DNA of 64,000 nt from Alcaligenaceae bacterium SAGV5 (GTDB lineage: Bacteria > Pseudomonadota > Gammaproteobacteria > Burkholderiales > Burkholderiaceae_B): positions 34,911-98,910 of the forward strand of contig SPDP01000009.1 of NCBI GenBank assembly GCA_009360345.1, written 5' to 3'. The stretch's first letter is position 1. The number at the start of each line of letters is the position of its first letter. Of the stretch, positions 16,169 to 24,223 are shown one piece after another. Below the pieces are notes generated by a model that saw nothing but the letters and a program-made list of their open reading frames with translations, had not been told where the DNA came from and made no database searches. The position numbers and the translations under genes were made by a program.

Positions 16169-17413
16169 CTAGTTCGGCGGGTTGCGGGCCACGTTAGCCA
16201 TGTTTGCCAGGATTTGGTGGCCGTTGAGGCGCGATGCGTACTGGGCTATTTCCGTCAGGGACAGGCCCAGGCTCCTGCGGATGTCCGGCGTGCATTGGGC
16301 CATGGCTTCCAGGTGGAGGTGGCCATCCTGTTTTGCCGCGGCCACGCCAATCAGATCGTCCGAAAAACCGAGCCTGCGAAGCTCCGGCGTCCACTGGGCC
16401 ATGCCCTCCAGATTGCGGGCGTTGCCCGGGGACGAGGCGGCAGCGGTGATATGGTCGAACGGAAATCCCAATGCGCGAAGGGCCGGCGCCCAATCGTTCA
16501 TGGCTTTCAGATTGAGGGGGCCGCCCGGGTGGACCGCGGCGAACGTAATGTAGTCGTCCGAAAACCCGTGCGCGCGAAGCGCCGGCGTCCAGGCGGCCAT
16601 GGCTTCCAGGGCGATGCGGCCATTTGGGCGCGAGGCGGCCTCGGCAAGGTACTCGGTGTCGAATCCGTGCGAGGCAACGGCGGATATCTGTTCAGCCATG
16701 GCGCCGGCCCTTTCCAGGGGCAGGTCGTGCTCCCGAAGGTCCAGCGCCAGCCCGGCGGGTAACCCGCGAGGAAGGTGCATGGGTAGCCGCTGGGACAATG
16801 CCTCTGAGTAGGCGCGATACGCCTGCAATGGCAGGTCCGCGAGGTCGCCATCCGGGGTACGGATGCCGTAGGCCTCGGGCTGCTGGTGGTAGAGATCCAG
16901 TTGCTCCCTGAGTTGGTCGCATTCCTCTTGTGTGGCGGGAGGGGCGGCAAGTGCCATCAGGCGATCGCATGCCGCGATCAAATAAGGCTGCATCGCGCGG
17001 GCATTCCTGGCGGCGATGGCGGCTTCCTCGTCGAAATCAGGTACCCCGGTCTGTTCGCCGGCGGGTTCGGCTGGTGTCCTTTCCGCCGCGACCGTGATGG
17101 GTCCCAGCAGGACCAGCGCACGCATCCGGGCCAGCGCGGCGGGCGTCACGGCGGTAGGGGCTTCCGTGTGGCCCGCGCCGAAGGCCGCGTCGGCTTGCTG
17201 CTGTTGGAGCTGGATGGCGCGCAAGGCGTTTTCGCGGGCCTGGATGGCTCGCCGCCGTGTCGCCTGTGCCTGGTCAGGGGAAAGTGGCGACGGGGCCCTG
17301 GACAAGGGCGGCAGGGAAGGCGAGTCCGTGCGGGGGCGCCGCTCCGCCGAGGCGGGTTCCGACCCTGGCATGTCATGGATGGGACTTGGCGAACGCGAGA
17401 TCGTGTTTGTCAT
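16169..17413 (-). CDS. TALE-like (Bat-like) 33-residue repeat protein, possible secreted effector
   Basis: A 414-residue protein with no signal peptide. Residues 1-50 are Pro/Ser/Arg-rich and probably disordered; 50-85 are Gln/Ala/Arg-rich helix; 125-230 form a helical region. Residues 251-414 are four full 33-34-residue units and a terminal part unit, starting at F251, F284, F317, F350 and L384. The pattern is FSDDxIxxAAxxxxGxxxLE then AMAxWTPxLRxxG. The spacing of I6, A10, G15, L19, P27, L29 and G33 is that of Xanthomonas TALE and Burkholderia Bat repeats. Residues 12-13, the base-reading pair in TALEs, are RP, HP, SP, KQ and RL. DNA binding and secretion are inference. A cut paralogue follows. 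Confidence 0.6.
   Translation of the reverse strand: MTNTISRSPSPIHDMPGSEPASAERRPRTDSPSLPPLSRAPSPLSPDQAQATRRRAIQARENALRAIQLQQQQADAAFGAGHTEAPTAVTPAALARMRALVLLGPITVAAERTPAEPAGEQTGVPDFDEEAAIAARNARAMQPYLIAACDRLMALAAPPATQEECDQLREQLDLYHQQPEAYGIRTPDGDLADLPLQAYRAYSEALSQRLPMHLPRGLPAGLALDLREHDLPLERAGAMAEQISAVASHGFDTEYLAEAASRPNGRIALEAMAAWTPALRAHGFSDDYITFAAVHPGGPLNLKAMNDWAPALRALGFPFDHITAAASSPGNARNLEGMAQWTPELRRLGFSDDLIGVAAAKQDGHLHLEAMAQCTPDIRRSLGLSLTEIAQYASRLNGHQILANMANVARNPPN
16172..16663 (-). repeat. Array of TALE-like repeat units inside the coding region
   Basis: The DNA encodes five consecutive units of 33, 33, 33, 34 and about 31 codons (16565-16663, 16466-16564, 16367-16465, 16265-16366, 16172-16264). 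The units differ strongly at DNA level, unlike the nearly identical repeats of Xanthomonas TALE genes, which suggests an old, diversified array. A weaker unit may precede them (residues 218-250), sharing AMA and HG at the matching positions. Confidence 0.6.
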
Positions 17414-17616
17414 GGGCGCTTTCAGGGTGGCAAGGGGGGCCGGAACCAGCGGGGACGCATGGCCGGACGCACATGCGTGGCGCGGTGCTGGAGAAAAGTT
17501 TCGTCCTGGCGGGCCGCGGCGGTCCGCCGGGCCGGTCCGCGGCTCCGGGGATCCGCAAGGATTTCGGCTATCCTTGCCGGAATGCCATGTGGCGTGATTT
17601 TCGATGGAACCGGCCG

Positions 17617-17820
17617 ATGGCTACCGACAAAGACAATGATCCCGACCTGCAAGCCCTGATCCAGTGGTGCACCGAAGTCGAGGAGCTCCTGGTGGCGGCG
17701 GGCGCCAGCCGCGAAGAAGCCCAGGACTACATCGAGCAGGAAGCCGAGTGGTTCACCGACCAGTTCTACGAGGGACTGACGCCGGAGGAGGCCGCCAAGG
17801 CCAGCCTGAACGACCAGTAG
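17617..17820 (+). CDS. Small acidic hypothetical protein
   Basis: A 67-residue, strongly acidic protein (MATDKDNDPDLQALIQ start, ending AAKASLNDQ) predicted to be helical, with no cysteine-rich, membrane or signal features apart from one Cys. It begins about 200 bases upstream of, and divergent to, the TALE-like gene. An in-frame ATG at 17587 would add ten residues (MWRDFRWNRP), which look less like coding sequence. It is not recognised as a known family; short conserved proteins of this type occur in Burkholderiales. Confidence 0.55.
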   Translation: MATDKDNDPDLQALIQWCTEVEELLVAAGASREEAQDYIEQEAEWFTDQFYEGLTPEEAAKASLNDQ

Positions 17821-17848
17821 GCCCTGACGAGGGGCAGGGCCCTGCGTA

Positions 17849-18739
17849 TCAGGGCCGGGCCGGCCGGATCAAGGCGATCAACTGGTCCGTGATCGGCTGC
17901 AGCGCCTGCCTGGGCCAGACCACGTGGATGGGGCGCTCGGGCAGGGGATGCACGACTTCCAGCATCTTCAGGATGCCGTTGCCGGCATGGCGCTGCGCGA
18001 CCTGCCGCGGCATGACCGCCAGCATGGGAGTGCCCGGCAGGACGCTGGCGATGGCGTCGTAGGTCCGCGTCGCCACCCGGCAGGCGGGCGGCGGCACATC
18101 GTGGCGCTGCCAGTAGCGGTCGAACTCCAGGCGTGAAGGCGTACCGGGCGCCGGGGCGGCGAACGGATGCCGTGCCAGGACCTCGGGCGCGAGCGGCCCG
18201 TCCGGCATGCCCGGACCGGGCACGCCGCACACGAACACGTTGCGGTCCAGGTAGAGCTGGCGCGCGAGCAGATTCGGCGGCATTTCCCCGAACAGCGACA
18301 GGATCGCCAGGTCCAGTTCCCCCCGTGCCAGGGTGGCGATCAGGGTCAGGCTGTCGTCTTCCCGCAGATCAATCTCGACCTCGTCGGCCAGGGCGCCGGC
18401 GGGACGATGCAGCAGGCTGGGCACGACCAGATCGAGGGCGCGCGGGATGCAGCCGACACGCAGGTGCCAGCGGCCGTCATGCGCCATATCCTGCAGCCGC
18501 CGCACGTCGGCCGCGACGCGGCGCGCCACCTGCTCGGCCAGGGCGCCCGCCGCCGTGGCGCGGCTGCCCTGGGACGATCGCTCGAACAGGCGCACGCCCA
18601 TCCGTTCCTCGGCCTCCCGCAGCAGCCGCGACAGCGCCGGCTGGGAGGTTTCCAGGGCGATCGCGGCCTGGTGCAGCGATCCGGTCTCGGCGGTTGCGAG
18701 CACGGCGCGCAAGTGGCGTAGTTCCAGGGATTTGCTCAT
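17849..18739 (-). CDS. LysR-family transcriptional regulator
   Basis: A 296-residue LysR protein. The N-terminal helix-turn-helix is LRHLRAVLATAETGSLHQAA, then ALETSQPALSRLLREAEERM. The effector domain follows from about residue 90. It is divergent from a gene for an enolase-superfamily dehydratase, with a 119-base intergenic region rich in ATATC repeats, and should control that catabolic cluster in response to its substrate. Confidence 0.92.
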   Translation of the reverse strand: MSKSLELRHLRAVLATAETGSLHQAAIALETSQPALSRLLREAEERMGVRLFERSSQGSRATAAGALAEQVARRVAADVRRLQDMAHDGRWHLRVGCIPRALDLVVPSLLHRPAGALADEVEIDLREDDSLTLIATLARGELDLAILSLFGEMPPNLLARQLYLDRNVFVCGVPGPGMPDGPLAPEVLARHPFAAPAPGTPSRLEFDRYWQRHDVPPPACRVATRTYDAIASVLPGTPMLAVMPRQVAQRHAGNGILKMLEVVHPLPERPIHVVWPRQALQPITDQLIALIRPARP

Positions 18740-18768
18740 GATAGGGCGAAGTGAAGGGATGCGAATCT

Positions 18769-18798
18769 GATATCGGTATATCTCATATCCATATCATT
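18769..18798. promoter_or_regulatory. Candidate LysR binding region
   Basis: Between the divergent LysR and dehydratase genes, GATAT-CGGT-ATATC (18769-18782) is a short palindrome with the T-N-A character of LysR sites. It is followed by two further ATATC words in AT-rich sequence. This is the only such stretch in the intergenic region. The assignment is inference from position and symmetry. Confidence 0.45.
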
Positions 18799-18858
18799 TT
18801 CAAATGATCCAGGCTTGCGTACGCTGACGGCATTCCAACCCATGCAAAGGGGCAAGTC

Positions 18859-20019
18859 GTGAAAGTCCGAAACGCGGAGTGCCTGGCCGTTCATCCCGGC
18901 TGGCGCAAGAACCTGATCTTCATCCGTCTGGAGCTGGAAGACGGCACCGTCGGCTGGGGCGAGAGCTACAGCCAGTACGACCGTGACGAAGCCGTGGCGT
19001 CCCAGGCGCGCGAGCTGCTGCGCTACCTGGTGGGGCGCGACGTCTTCAACATCCGGTATTTCTGCCAGGTGGCGTTCGACGACTACGCGCAGCGCCGTTC
19101 ATCGCTGGAGTTCTGGAGCGCGCTGTCGGGCATCGAGATGGCCATGTGGGACGCCGTGGGCAAGCTGCTCGGCCAGCCCGTCCACCGGCTGCTGGGCGGC
19201 CGCTGCCGCGAACGCGTGCGGGTCTATGCCAACGGCTGGGGCTACAAGCTCAAGACCCCGGACGACCACGCGCGCGCGGCGGAGAAGGTGGTGGCCGAAG
19301 GCCATACCGCGCTGAAGTTCGATCCGCTGCCACGGCCGTGGCGCACCTATATCCCGCGCGAGCACATACTGCACGCCGTGGCGGTCGTGCGCGCGGTGCG
19401 CGACGCCGTCGGACCCGATACCGAGCTGCTGCTCGACCTGCACCGCCGGCTCGCGCCGGTGCATGCCATCGAACTGGCGAAGCAATTGGAGGAATTGAAT
19501 CCGTACTGGATCGAGGAACCCTGCCAGAAGGAGAACATGGACGCCATCCAGGAGGTGCGCCAGGCCACGACCATACCGGTGGTGACGGGCGAGGCGCTGT
19601 ACGGACGCGCGGATTTCCGCAGCGTCTTCCGCAGCCGCGCGGCCGACATCATCAATCCGGACGTGTCCAACTGCGGCGGCATCCTGGAGCTGCTGTTCAT
19701 CGCGGCGCAGGCGGAAACGGAGATGATCGCGGTGTCTCCGCACAACTACAACTCGACGCTGCTGTCGCTGTCGGCCACCGTGCATGCGTCGGCCTGCATG
19801 CCCAATTTCACGATCACCGAATACTTCGTGCCTTTCGAGTCGTTTTCGCAACGTATCTCGCGCCAGGCGCTCAAGCCCGTGGATGGCTATATCCAGGTGC
19901 CGGAACTGCCCGGCCTGGGGCTGGACATCGACGAGGCCGCGCTGCGGTCCATGCCTTCGCAGCCTTATCCGACGCGCAGCCTGCGGCACAGCGAGGACGA
20001 CCTCGAAGCCACGTTCTGA
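18859..20019 (+). CDS. Enolase-superfamily dehydratase (mandelate racemase/galactonate dehydratase type)
   Basis: A 386-residue enzyme with the capping N-terminal domain and a beta/alpha barrel. Barrel residues visible in order are ALKFD, LLLDLHRR (first metal Asp), WIEEP (second metal Glu), VTGEALYG (third), NPDVSNCGG, and SPHNYNS with a catalytic His. This fits sugar-acid dehydratases that abstract the proton alpha to a carboxylate. The start is GTG 18859, eight bases after AAAGGGG. It probably acts with the Bug protein and hydroxyacid dehydrogenase that follow; the sugar acid is unknown. Confidence 0.88.
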   Translation: MKVRNAECLAVHPGWRKNLIFIRLELEDGTVGWGESYSQYDRDEAVASQARELLRYLVGRDVFNIRYFCQVAFDDYAQRRSSLEFWSALSGIEMAMWDAVGKLLGQPVHRLLGGRCRERVRVYANGWGYKLKTPDDHARAAEKVVAEGHTALKFDPLPRPWRTYIPREHILHAVAVVRAVRDAVGPDTELLLDLHRRLAPVHAIELAKQLEELNPYWIEEPCQKENMDAIQEVRQATTIPVVTGEALYGRADFRSVFRSRAADIINPDVSNCGGILELLFIAAQAETEMIAVSPHNYNSTLLSLSATVHASACMPNFTITEYFVPFESFSQRISRQALKPVDGYIQVPELPGLGLDIDEAALRSMPSQPYPTRSLRHSEDDLEATF

Positions 20020-20054
20020 CGGTCGGGCCCACGACGACAACCAAGGAGACAACC

Positions 20055-21014
20055 ATGAAATACTCAGTCCGATGGTGGGGGGCATGCGCCCTGGCGGGGG
20101 CGCTGCTGGCGGCGCTGTCGCCGGCGCGGGCCGCCGAATGGCCCGAGCGACCGTTGCACTTCATCACGACGTCCGCCGCCGGCTCGCCGCTCGACACCAT
20201 GATGCGCTCGCTGGGCAAGGAGCTCGGCGATGTCCTGGGGCAGACGGTGGTGGTGGAGAACCGCCCGGGCGGCACCGGGGCGGTGGGCATGAACATGGCC
20301 TTGAACGCGCCGGCCGATGGCTACACGGTCGTGTCGGCCACCGGGTCCACCTCGTTCCTGATGGCCGAGAAGGACAGCCGTTTCCAGCCGTCCGACTTCA
20401 TCTTCCTGCGGGCCTTGCAGACCGAGCCGTCCAGCGTGGCCGTGCGCAAGGACAGCCCGTACCGCAGCCTGAAGGACCTGGTCGAGGCCTTGAAGCGCCA
20501 GCCCGACAAGGTCAACGTCGGCGGCTATGCCACCGCCGGCTTCCACCAGTACGTGCTGTACCGCCTGGAGCAGAAGGCGGGCTTCAAGTCGACCTGGATT
20601 CCCTACCAGGGCGGCAACCAGGCGCTGCTGGCGCTGTTGGGCGGGCATCTGCACGCCGCGGTGATCACGCCCAGCACGGCCATGGCCCAGATCCGCAGCG
20701 GCGACGTGCGCCTGCTGGGCATCAGCAGCGAGTCGCGCAACGAGTTCTTTCCCGACGTGCCGACCTTTCGCGAGCAGGGGTACGATGTGGTGGAGACGCT
20801 GTGGCGCGGCGTGATGGTGACCAAGGGCACGCCGCCCGCGGTCGCGGCGCGGTTGGTGCGGGGCATGGAGGAGGTCGAGAAGCGGCCGGCCTGGAAGACC
20901 TTCATGCGCGAGAACATGCAGGACAGCATGCCGATGTCGCAGCCGGACCTGCAGCGTTTCGTCGCCAACGAGGTCGCCGACCGGCGGCAGTTCCTGACAT
21001 CGCTGCAGAAATAA
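20055..21014 (+). CDS. Bug/TctC-family periplasmic substrate-binding protein (3)
   Basis: A 319-residue receptor with a signal peptide (ending ARAAEWPE), then LHFITTSAAGSPLDTMMR, NRPGGTGAVGMN and IPYQGGNQALLALLGG, which are divergent forms of the usual family motifs. It is preceded by AAGGAGA. It lies between the dehydratase and a hydroxyacid dehydrogenase on the same strand, so a sugar-acid-like ligand is likely. Confidence 0.88.
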   Translation: MKYSVRWWGACALAGALLAALSPARAAEWPERPLHFITTSAAGSPLDTMMRSLGKELGDVLGQTVVVENRPGGTGAVGMNMALNAPADGYTVVSATGSTSFLMAEKDSRFQPSDFIFLRALQTEPSSVAVRKDSPYRSLKDLVEALKRQPDKVNVGGYATAGFHQYVLYRLEQKAGFKSTWIPYQGGNQALLALLGGHLHAAVITPSTAMAQIRSGDVRLLGISSESRNEFFPDVPTFREQGYDVVETLWRGVMVTKGTPPAVAARLVRGMEEVEKRPAWKTFMRENMQDSMPMSQPDLQRFVANEVADRRQFLTSLQK

Positions 21015-21018
21015 GGCA

Positions 21019-21969
21019 ATGAATATTCTTTGTTCGGAACGAGGCGCGCGGGAGCTGGCCGACGGGGGCATCCTGGCGCGGTGGCCCGGCCAGGTGGACC
21101 TGGTCGGCATCGAGCAGGCGGCGCGGGCGGACGTGGTATTCCTGACGCGCGATGTCGTCTGGCCGTCCACCGACGATTGGCTGGCGCCGGCTACCGCGGC
21201 GTTCTACGACGCGATGCTTGCCGCCCCCAGGCTGCGCTGGGTACACACCTATGCCTCGGGCGCCGACCGGCGCATCTATCACGATCTGCGCGCGCGCGGC
21301 GTCGAGGTCACCAACTCCGCCGGTGCCAATGCCGGCGCGGTGGCCCAGACGGCGTTGGCGGGATTCCTGTATTTCGTCCGCCAGCTGCACACGGCGCGCC
21401 GCCAGCAATTGGAGAAGCGCTGGCGGCCGATGGCGCACGACGAGGTCCGCGCCCTGCGCAGCACCGAGGCCATGGTGGTGGGGTGGGGCGAGATCGGCAG
21501 CCGCATCGGGCAGTACCTGTCCACGTTGGGGGTACCGTTGCGCGTACTGCGCCAGAGCGGCGAACCCGTGGCCGGCGCGGTCGCCACCGGCGGCTACGAA
21601 CGCTTCCAGGAATGGGTGGGGCAGGTGGATTGGGTATTCTTCGCCTGCCCGCTGTCGCCGGCCACGCGGGGCCTGTTCAATATGCGCACGCTGGAGGCGC
21701 TGCGGCCCGAGCGGCCGCTGGGCATCGTCAACGTGGCGCGCGGGCCGCTGATCGACACGCAGGCGCTGCTGGCGGCCCACGGGCGCGGCCTGGTGCGCCA
21801 TGCCCACCTGGACGTCTTCGATACCGAGCCGTTGCCGCCGGATCATCCGCTGTGGGATTGCGAGGATTTCCTCGTGACGCCCCACATGGCGGGGACCTCG
21901 GACGGCAACCGCGAGGAGGTCGTGGAGCGTTTCCTGGGGCTGTTTGCCCGCTTCGTGGAAGCGGGCTGA
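21019..21969 (+). CDS. D-isomer-specific 2-hydroxyacid dehydrogenase
   Basis: A 316-residue NAD(P)-dependent dehydrogenase. The nucleotide-binding GWGEIGSRIG is preceded by a short catalytic lobe. The catalytic Arg is in VNVARGPLID, the Glu in DVFDTEPLPPDHPLW and the His in VTPHMAGTS. It reduces or oxidises 2-keto/2-hydroxy acids. The start is 4 bases after the Bug stop, so the two are co-transcribed with the dehydratase. Confidence 0.9.
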   Translation: MNILCSERGARELADGGILARWPGQVDLVGIEQAARADVVFLTRDVVWPSTDDWLAPATAAFYDAMLAAPRLRWVHTYASGADRRIYHDLRARGVEVTNSAGANAGAVAQTALAGFLYFVRQLHTARRQQLEKRWRPMAHDEVRALRSTEAMVVGWGEIGSRIGQYLSTLGVPLRVLRQSGEPVAGAVATGGYERFQEWVGQVDWVFFACPLSPATRGLFNMRTLEALRPERPLGIVNVARGPLIDTQALLAAHGRGLVRHAHLDVFDTEPLPPDHPLWDCEDFLVTPHMAGTSDGNREEVVERFLGLFARFVEAG

Positions 21970-21988
21970 GCCGAGCGGGCCGCTTCGT

Positions 21989-22984
21989 TCAGGAAAAGAA
22001 CTGCCGCCGTGCCTCGGCCGACAGGTCCACGCCAGCGGCGTGGGCGCGCCGCAGCACGTCCCAGTAGTAGCGGTAGCTGGCGCGGTCGTGCAGCCGGCCT
22101 GCCTGCGGGTCGCCGTCGCGGATGGGGCCCCAGTCGGCGCGCGCGGCGGCCAGCAGGATGCGCTCGGCGTCGGCGGCGTCGGCCGCGCTGGGCGACAGCG
22201 CTTCCACGATGGGGTCGATCTGCGAGGGGTGGATGCTCCACATGCGCGTGTAGCCGAACTCGCGTCCGGCGCGTCGGGCGGCGCGCGAGATGACGTCGGG
22301 CGCGTTCAGTTCGGTGACGACGTTGTGCGAGGGCACCTTGCCGTAGGCGTGGCAGGCGGCCGCTATCTCCAGCTTGGCGCGCGCGATCAGGGGATGGTCG
22401 AACTGGCCTTCGGCGGTCAGGGCGTGCGCGGGGATGGCGCCGTGGTGCGAGGAGACGAAGTCCATCAGTCCGAAGGACAGGCATTCGATGGCGGGGTGGG
22501 CGGCGATGCGGAAGACTTCGCGCAGCGCGCCGTGGGTCTCGATCAGGACGTGGACGGGGATCTTGCGGTCCAGGCCCATTTCCATGCCTATGCGTTCGAT
22601 GGATTCGGCGGCGTTGAGGGCGTCGTTGGCGGAGTTGACCTTGGGGACGGTGATGTAGGCCAGCCTGGGGCCGGCGATGCCGATGAGGATGTCGAGGTCG
22701 TTGATGAAGGAGGGGTGGTTGACGTCGTGGACGCGGACGCCGACGCGGCCGTGGCGGTTGGCGTCGCTGGCGGCCAGGCGGGCGGCCATCTCTGCATGCT
22801 CGGCTTCGCGGCCGACGGCGGCGCCGTCTTCGCAGTCCAGGGTGACGTCGAACAGGGGGCCGGTCTGGGCCTGGCGTTCCAGGCTTTTCTGCATGAGTTT
22901 TTCGGAGCCGGCGTAGTGGTCGCAGGCGGGGAGGACTGCGGGGGGCTTGCCTGACTGGTGGAGAACTTCTGCTGGGTGTTTCAT
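21989..22984 (-). CDS. HpcH/HpaI aldolase/citrate lyase-family protein
   Basis: A 331-residue TIM-barrel lyase of the CitE-like group. The metal-binding TLDCEDGA, the Arg-containing VGVRVHDVNHP, VHVLIETHGA and SIHPSQIDPI match citryl/malyl-CoA lyase-like proteins. It should cleave or form a C-C bond in a hydroxy(acyl-CoA) substrate. It is convergent with the hydroxyacid dehydrogenase and is not clearly part of an operon. The substrate is not identifiable. Confidence 0.85.
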   Translation of the reverse strand: MKHPAEVLHQSGKPPAVLPACDHYAGSEKLMQKSLERQAQTGPLFDVTLDCEDGAAVGREAEHAEMAARLAASDANRHGRVGVRVHDVNHPSFINDLDILIGIAGPRLAYITVPKVNSANDALNAAESIERIGMEMGLDRKIPVHVLIETHGALREVFRIAAHPAIECLSFGLMDFVSSHHGAIPAHALTAEGQFDHPLIARAKLEIAAACHAYGKVPSHNVVTELNAPDVISRAARRAGREFGYTRMWSIHPSQIDPIVEALSPSAADAADAERILLAAARADWGPIRDGDPQAGRLHDRASYRYYWDVLRRAHAAGVDLSAEARRQFFS

Positions 22985-22999
22985 GGGGGCGATGTTCTG

Positions 23000-23080
23000 T
23001 CTGGGTTCTTGAGACGGCCGTGTCCGGGGCGAGGGCCTTGCGGGGCGCAGCGACGCCGGTCCCGCTGCGCGGGACTTCCC
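23000..23080 (+). repeat. Dispersed intergenic repeat A, copy 2
   Basis: The plus strand carries GGGTTCTTGAGACG followed by GCGGGGCGCAGCGACGCCGG and the hairpin GTCCCGC-TGC-GCGGGAC, then TTCCCGG. This equals the inner part of copy 1 (8033-8153) with a few changes. The TAGGCTGAATC end seen in other copies is absent. It fills the gap between the lyase start and the gpsA stop. Confidence 0.65.
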
Positions 23081-23087
23081 GGTTTTG

Positions 23088-24209
23088 TCAGGCTCGGCGG
23101 GGCGGGCGCAGAACTCGCGCGGGGACAGTCCACTGGACTGTCCCTACTGGGCGGGGGCTTACCTTGGGGGCTTCCACCTTCGGATCCCTGGCCAGCAAGC
23201 GCGACACCGCCTGCGCCGGCGGCACGCGGTCGAACAGCACCGCGCACACCGCCTCGGTGATCGGCATCTCGATCCCGCAGCGGCGGCCCAGGTCGCGCAC
23301 GGCCGGCGCGCAGCGCACGCCTTCGGCCACCTGGGTCATGTCGCCCAGGATCTCGTCCAGCGACCGCCCGCGGCCGATTTCCAGGCCGACGTGGCGGTTG
23401 CGGGACAGGTCTCCGGTGGCGGTCAGGATCAGGTCGCCGAGCCCGGTCAGGCCGGAGAAGGTATCGGCCTGCGCGCCCAGGGCCACGCCCAGGCGCGTCA
23501 TCTCGGCCAGGCCGCGGGTGATGAGCGCGGCACGGGCGTTGGCGCCCATGCCCAGGCCATCGCCGATCCCGCAGGCGATGGCCATGATGTTCTTGACGGC
23601 GCCTCCCACCTCGACGCCGACGATGTCCTCGCTGCCGTAGACGCGGATCGCGCCGCCGTGCAGCGCGTCGGTGACGCGGCTGCGCAGTTCCGCGCTGGCG
23701 CTGGCGATGGTCAGCGCCACCGGCAGGCCGCGGGCCACCTCGCGGGCGAAGGACGGGCCGGACAGCACGCCGGTGGAGATGCCCGCCGTGCCCGCGAAGG
23801 CTGCCTGGGCGATGGCGTGCGGCAGACGGCCCGTGTCCGCGTCCAGGCCCTTGCAGGTCCAGGCCACGGCCAGATCGCCCATGCCGTGGCGGACCACGCC
23901 CGCCGCCACGTCGCGGCAGGCCTGCTCCATGCCGGCCACCGGCACGCCCAGGACCAGCAGCGGGCGCGCGGCGCCGCGCAGGTGGCCGAACAGGTCATCG
24001 AGATCGCTGGTGCAGCGCAATTCCCGTGGCAGCGCGACCCCGGGCAGGTAATCGGCGTTCTCGCGGGCATCGGCGATGCGGCGCGCCAATTCCGGACGGC
24101 GCGCCCACAGCATGGTGGCATGGCCGCGGGCGCAGGCGGCGGCGAGCGCCGTCCCCCAGCTGCCCGCCCCCAGGACGGCGACGCGCAGGCCCGGCGCCAT
24201 GTCCGCCAT
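23088..24209 (-). CDS. gpsA: Glycerol-3-phosphate dehydrogenase (NAD(P)+)
   Basis: A 373-residue enzyme reducing dihydroxyacetone phosphate to sn-glycerol 3-phosphate for phospholipid synthesis. The nucleotide-binding site is VLGAGSWGTALA. The catalytic Lys lies in GGAVKNIMAIACG and the substrate loop is FSGLTGLGDLILT. The last 25 or so residues after RDPKVEAP are an unusual tail encoded by hairpin-forming DNA next to repeat A. The start could be 24209 or an in-frame ATG at 24200. It is downstream of secB, 14 bases from its stop. Confidence 0.93.
   Translation of the reverse strand: MADMAPGLRVAVLGAGSWGTALAAACARGHATMLWARRPELARRIADARENADYLPGVALPRELRCTSDLDDLFGHLRGAARPLLVLGVPVAGMEQACRDVAAGVVRHGMGDLAVAWTCKGLDADTGRLPHAIAQAAFAGTAGISTGVLSGPSFAREVARGLPVALTIASASAELRSRVTDALHGGAIRVYGSEDIVGVEVGGAVKNIMAIACGIGDGLGMGANARAALITRGLAEMTRLGVALGAQADTFSGLTGLGDLILTATGDLSRNRHVGLEIGRGRSLDEILGDMTQVAEGVRCAPAVRDLGRRCGIEMPITEAVCAVLFDRVPPAQAVSRLLARDPKVEAPKVSPRPVGTVQWTVPARVLRPPRRA
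23122..23144. other. Perfect hairpin inside the 3' end of gpsA
   Basis: GGGACAGTCC at 23122-23131 pairs perfectly with GGACTGTCCC at 23135-23144 across a 3-base loop. It lies within the last codons of gpsA and just before repeat A. There is no U-rich run, so it may be an RNA-stabilising or attenuating hairpin rather than a classical terminator. Confidence 0.7.
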
Positions 24210-24223
24210 GATGTCGCGGCCGC

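Noticed and set aside
15881..17413. Ankyrin, HEAT or SEL1 repeats as an explanation of the periodic protein
   Set aside because: The unit length of 33 with A10, G15, L19 and P27 fits TALE/Bat units better than the patterns of those families, although no profile search could be run.
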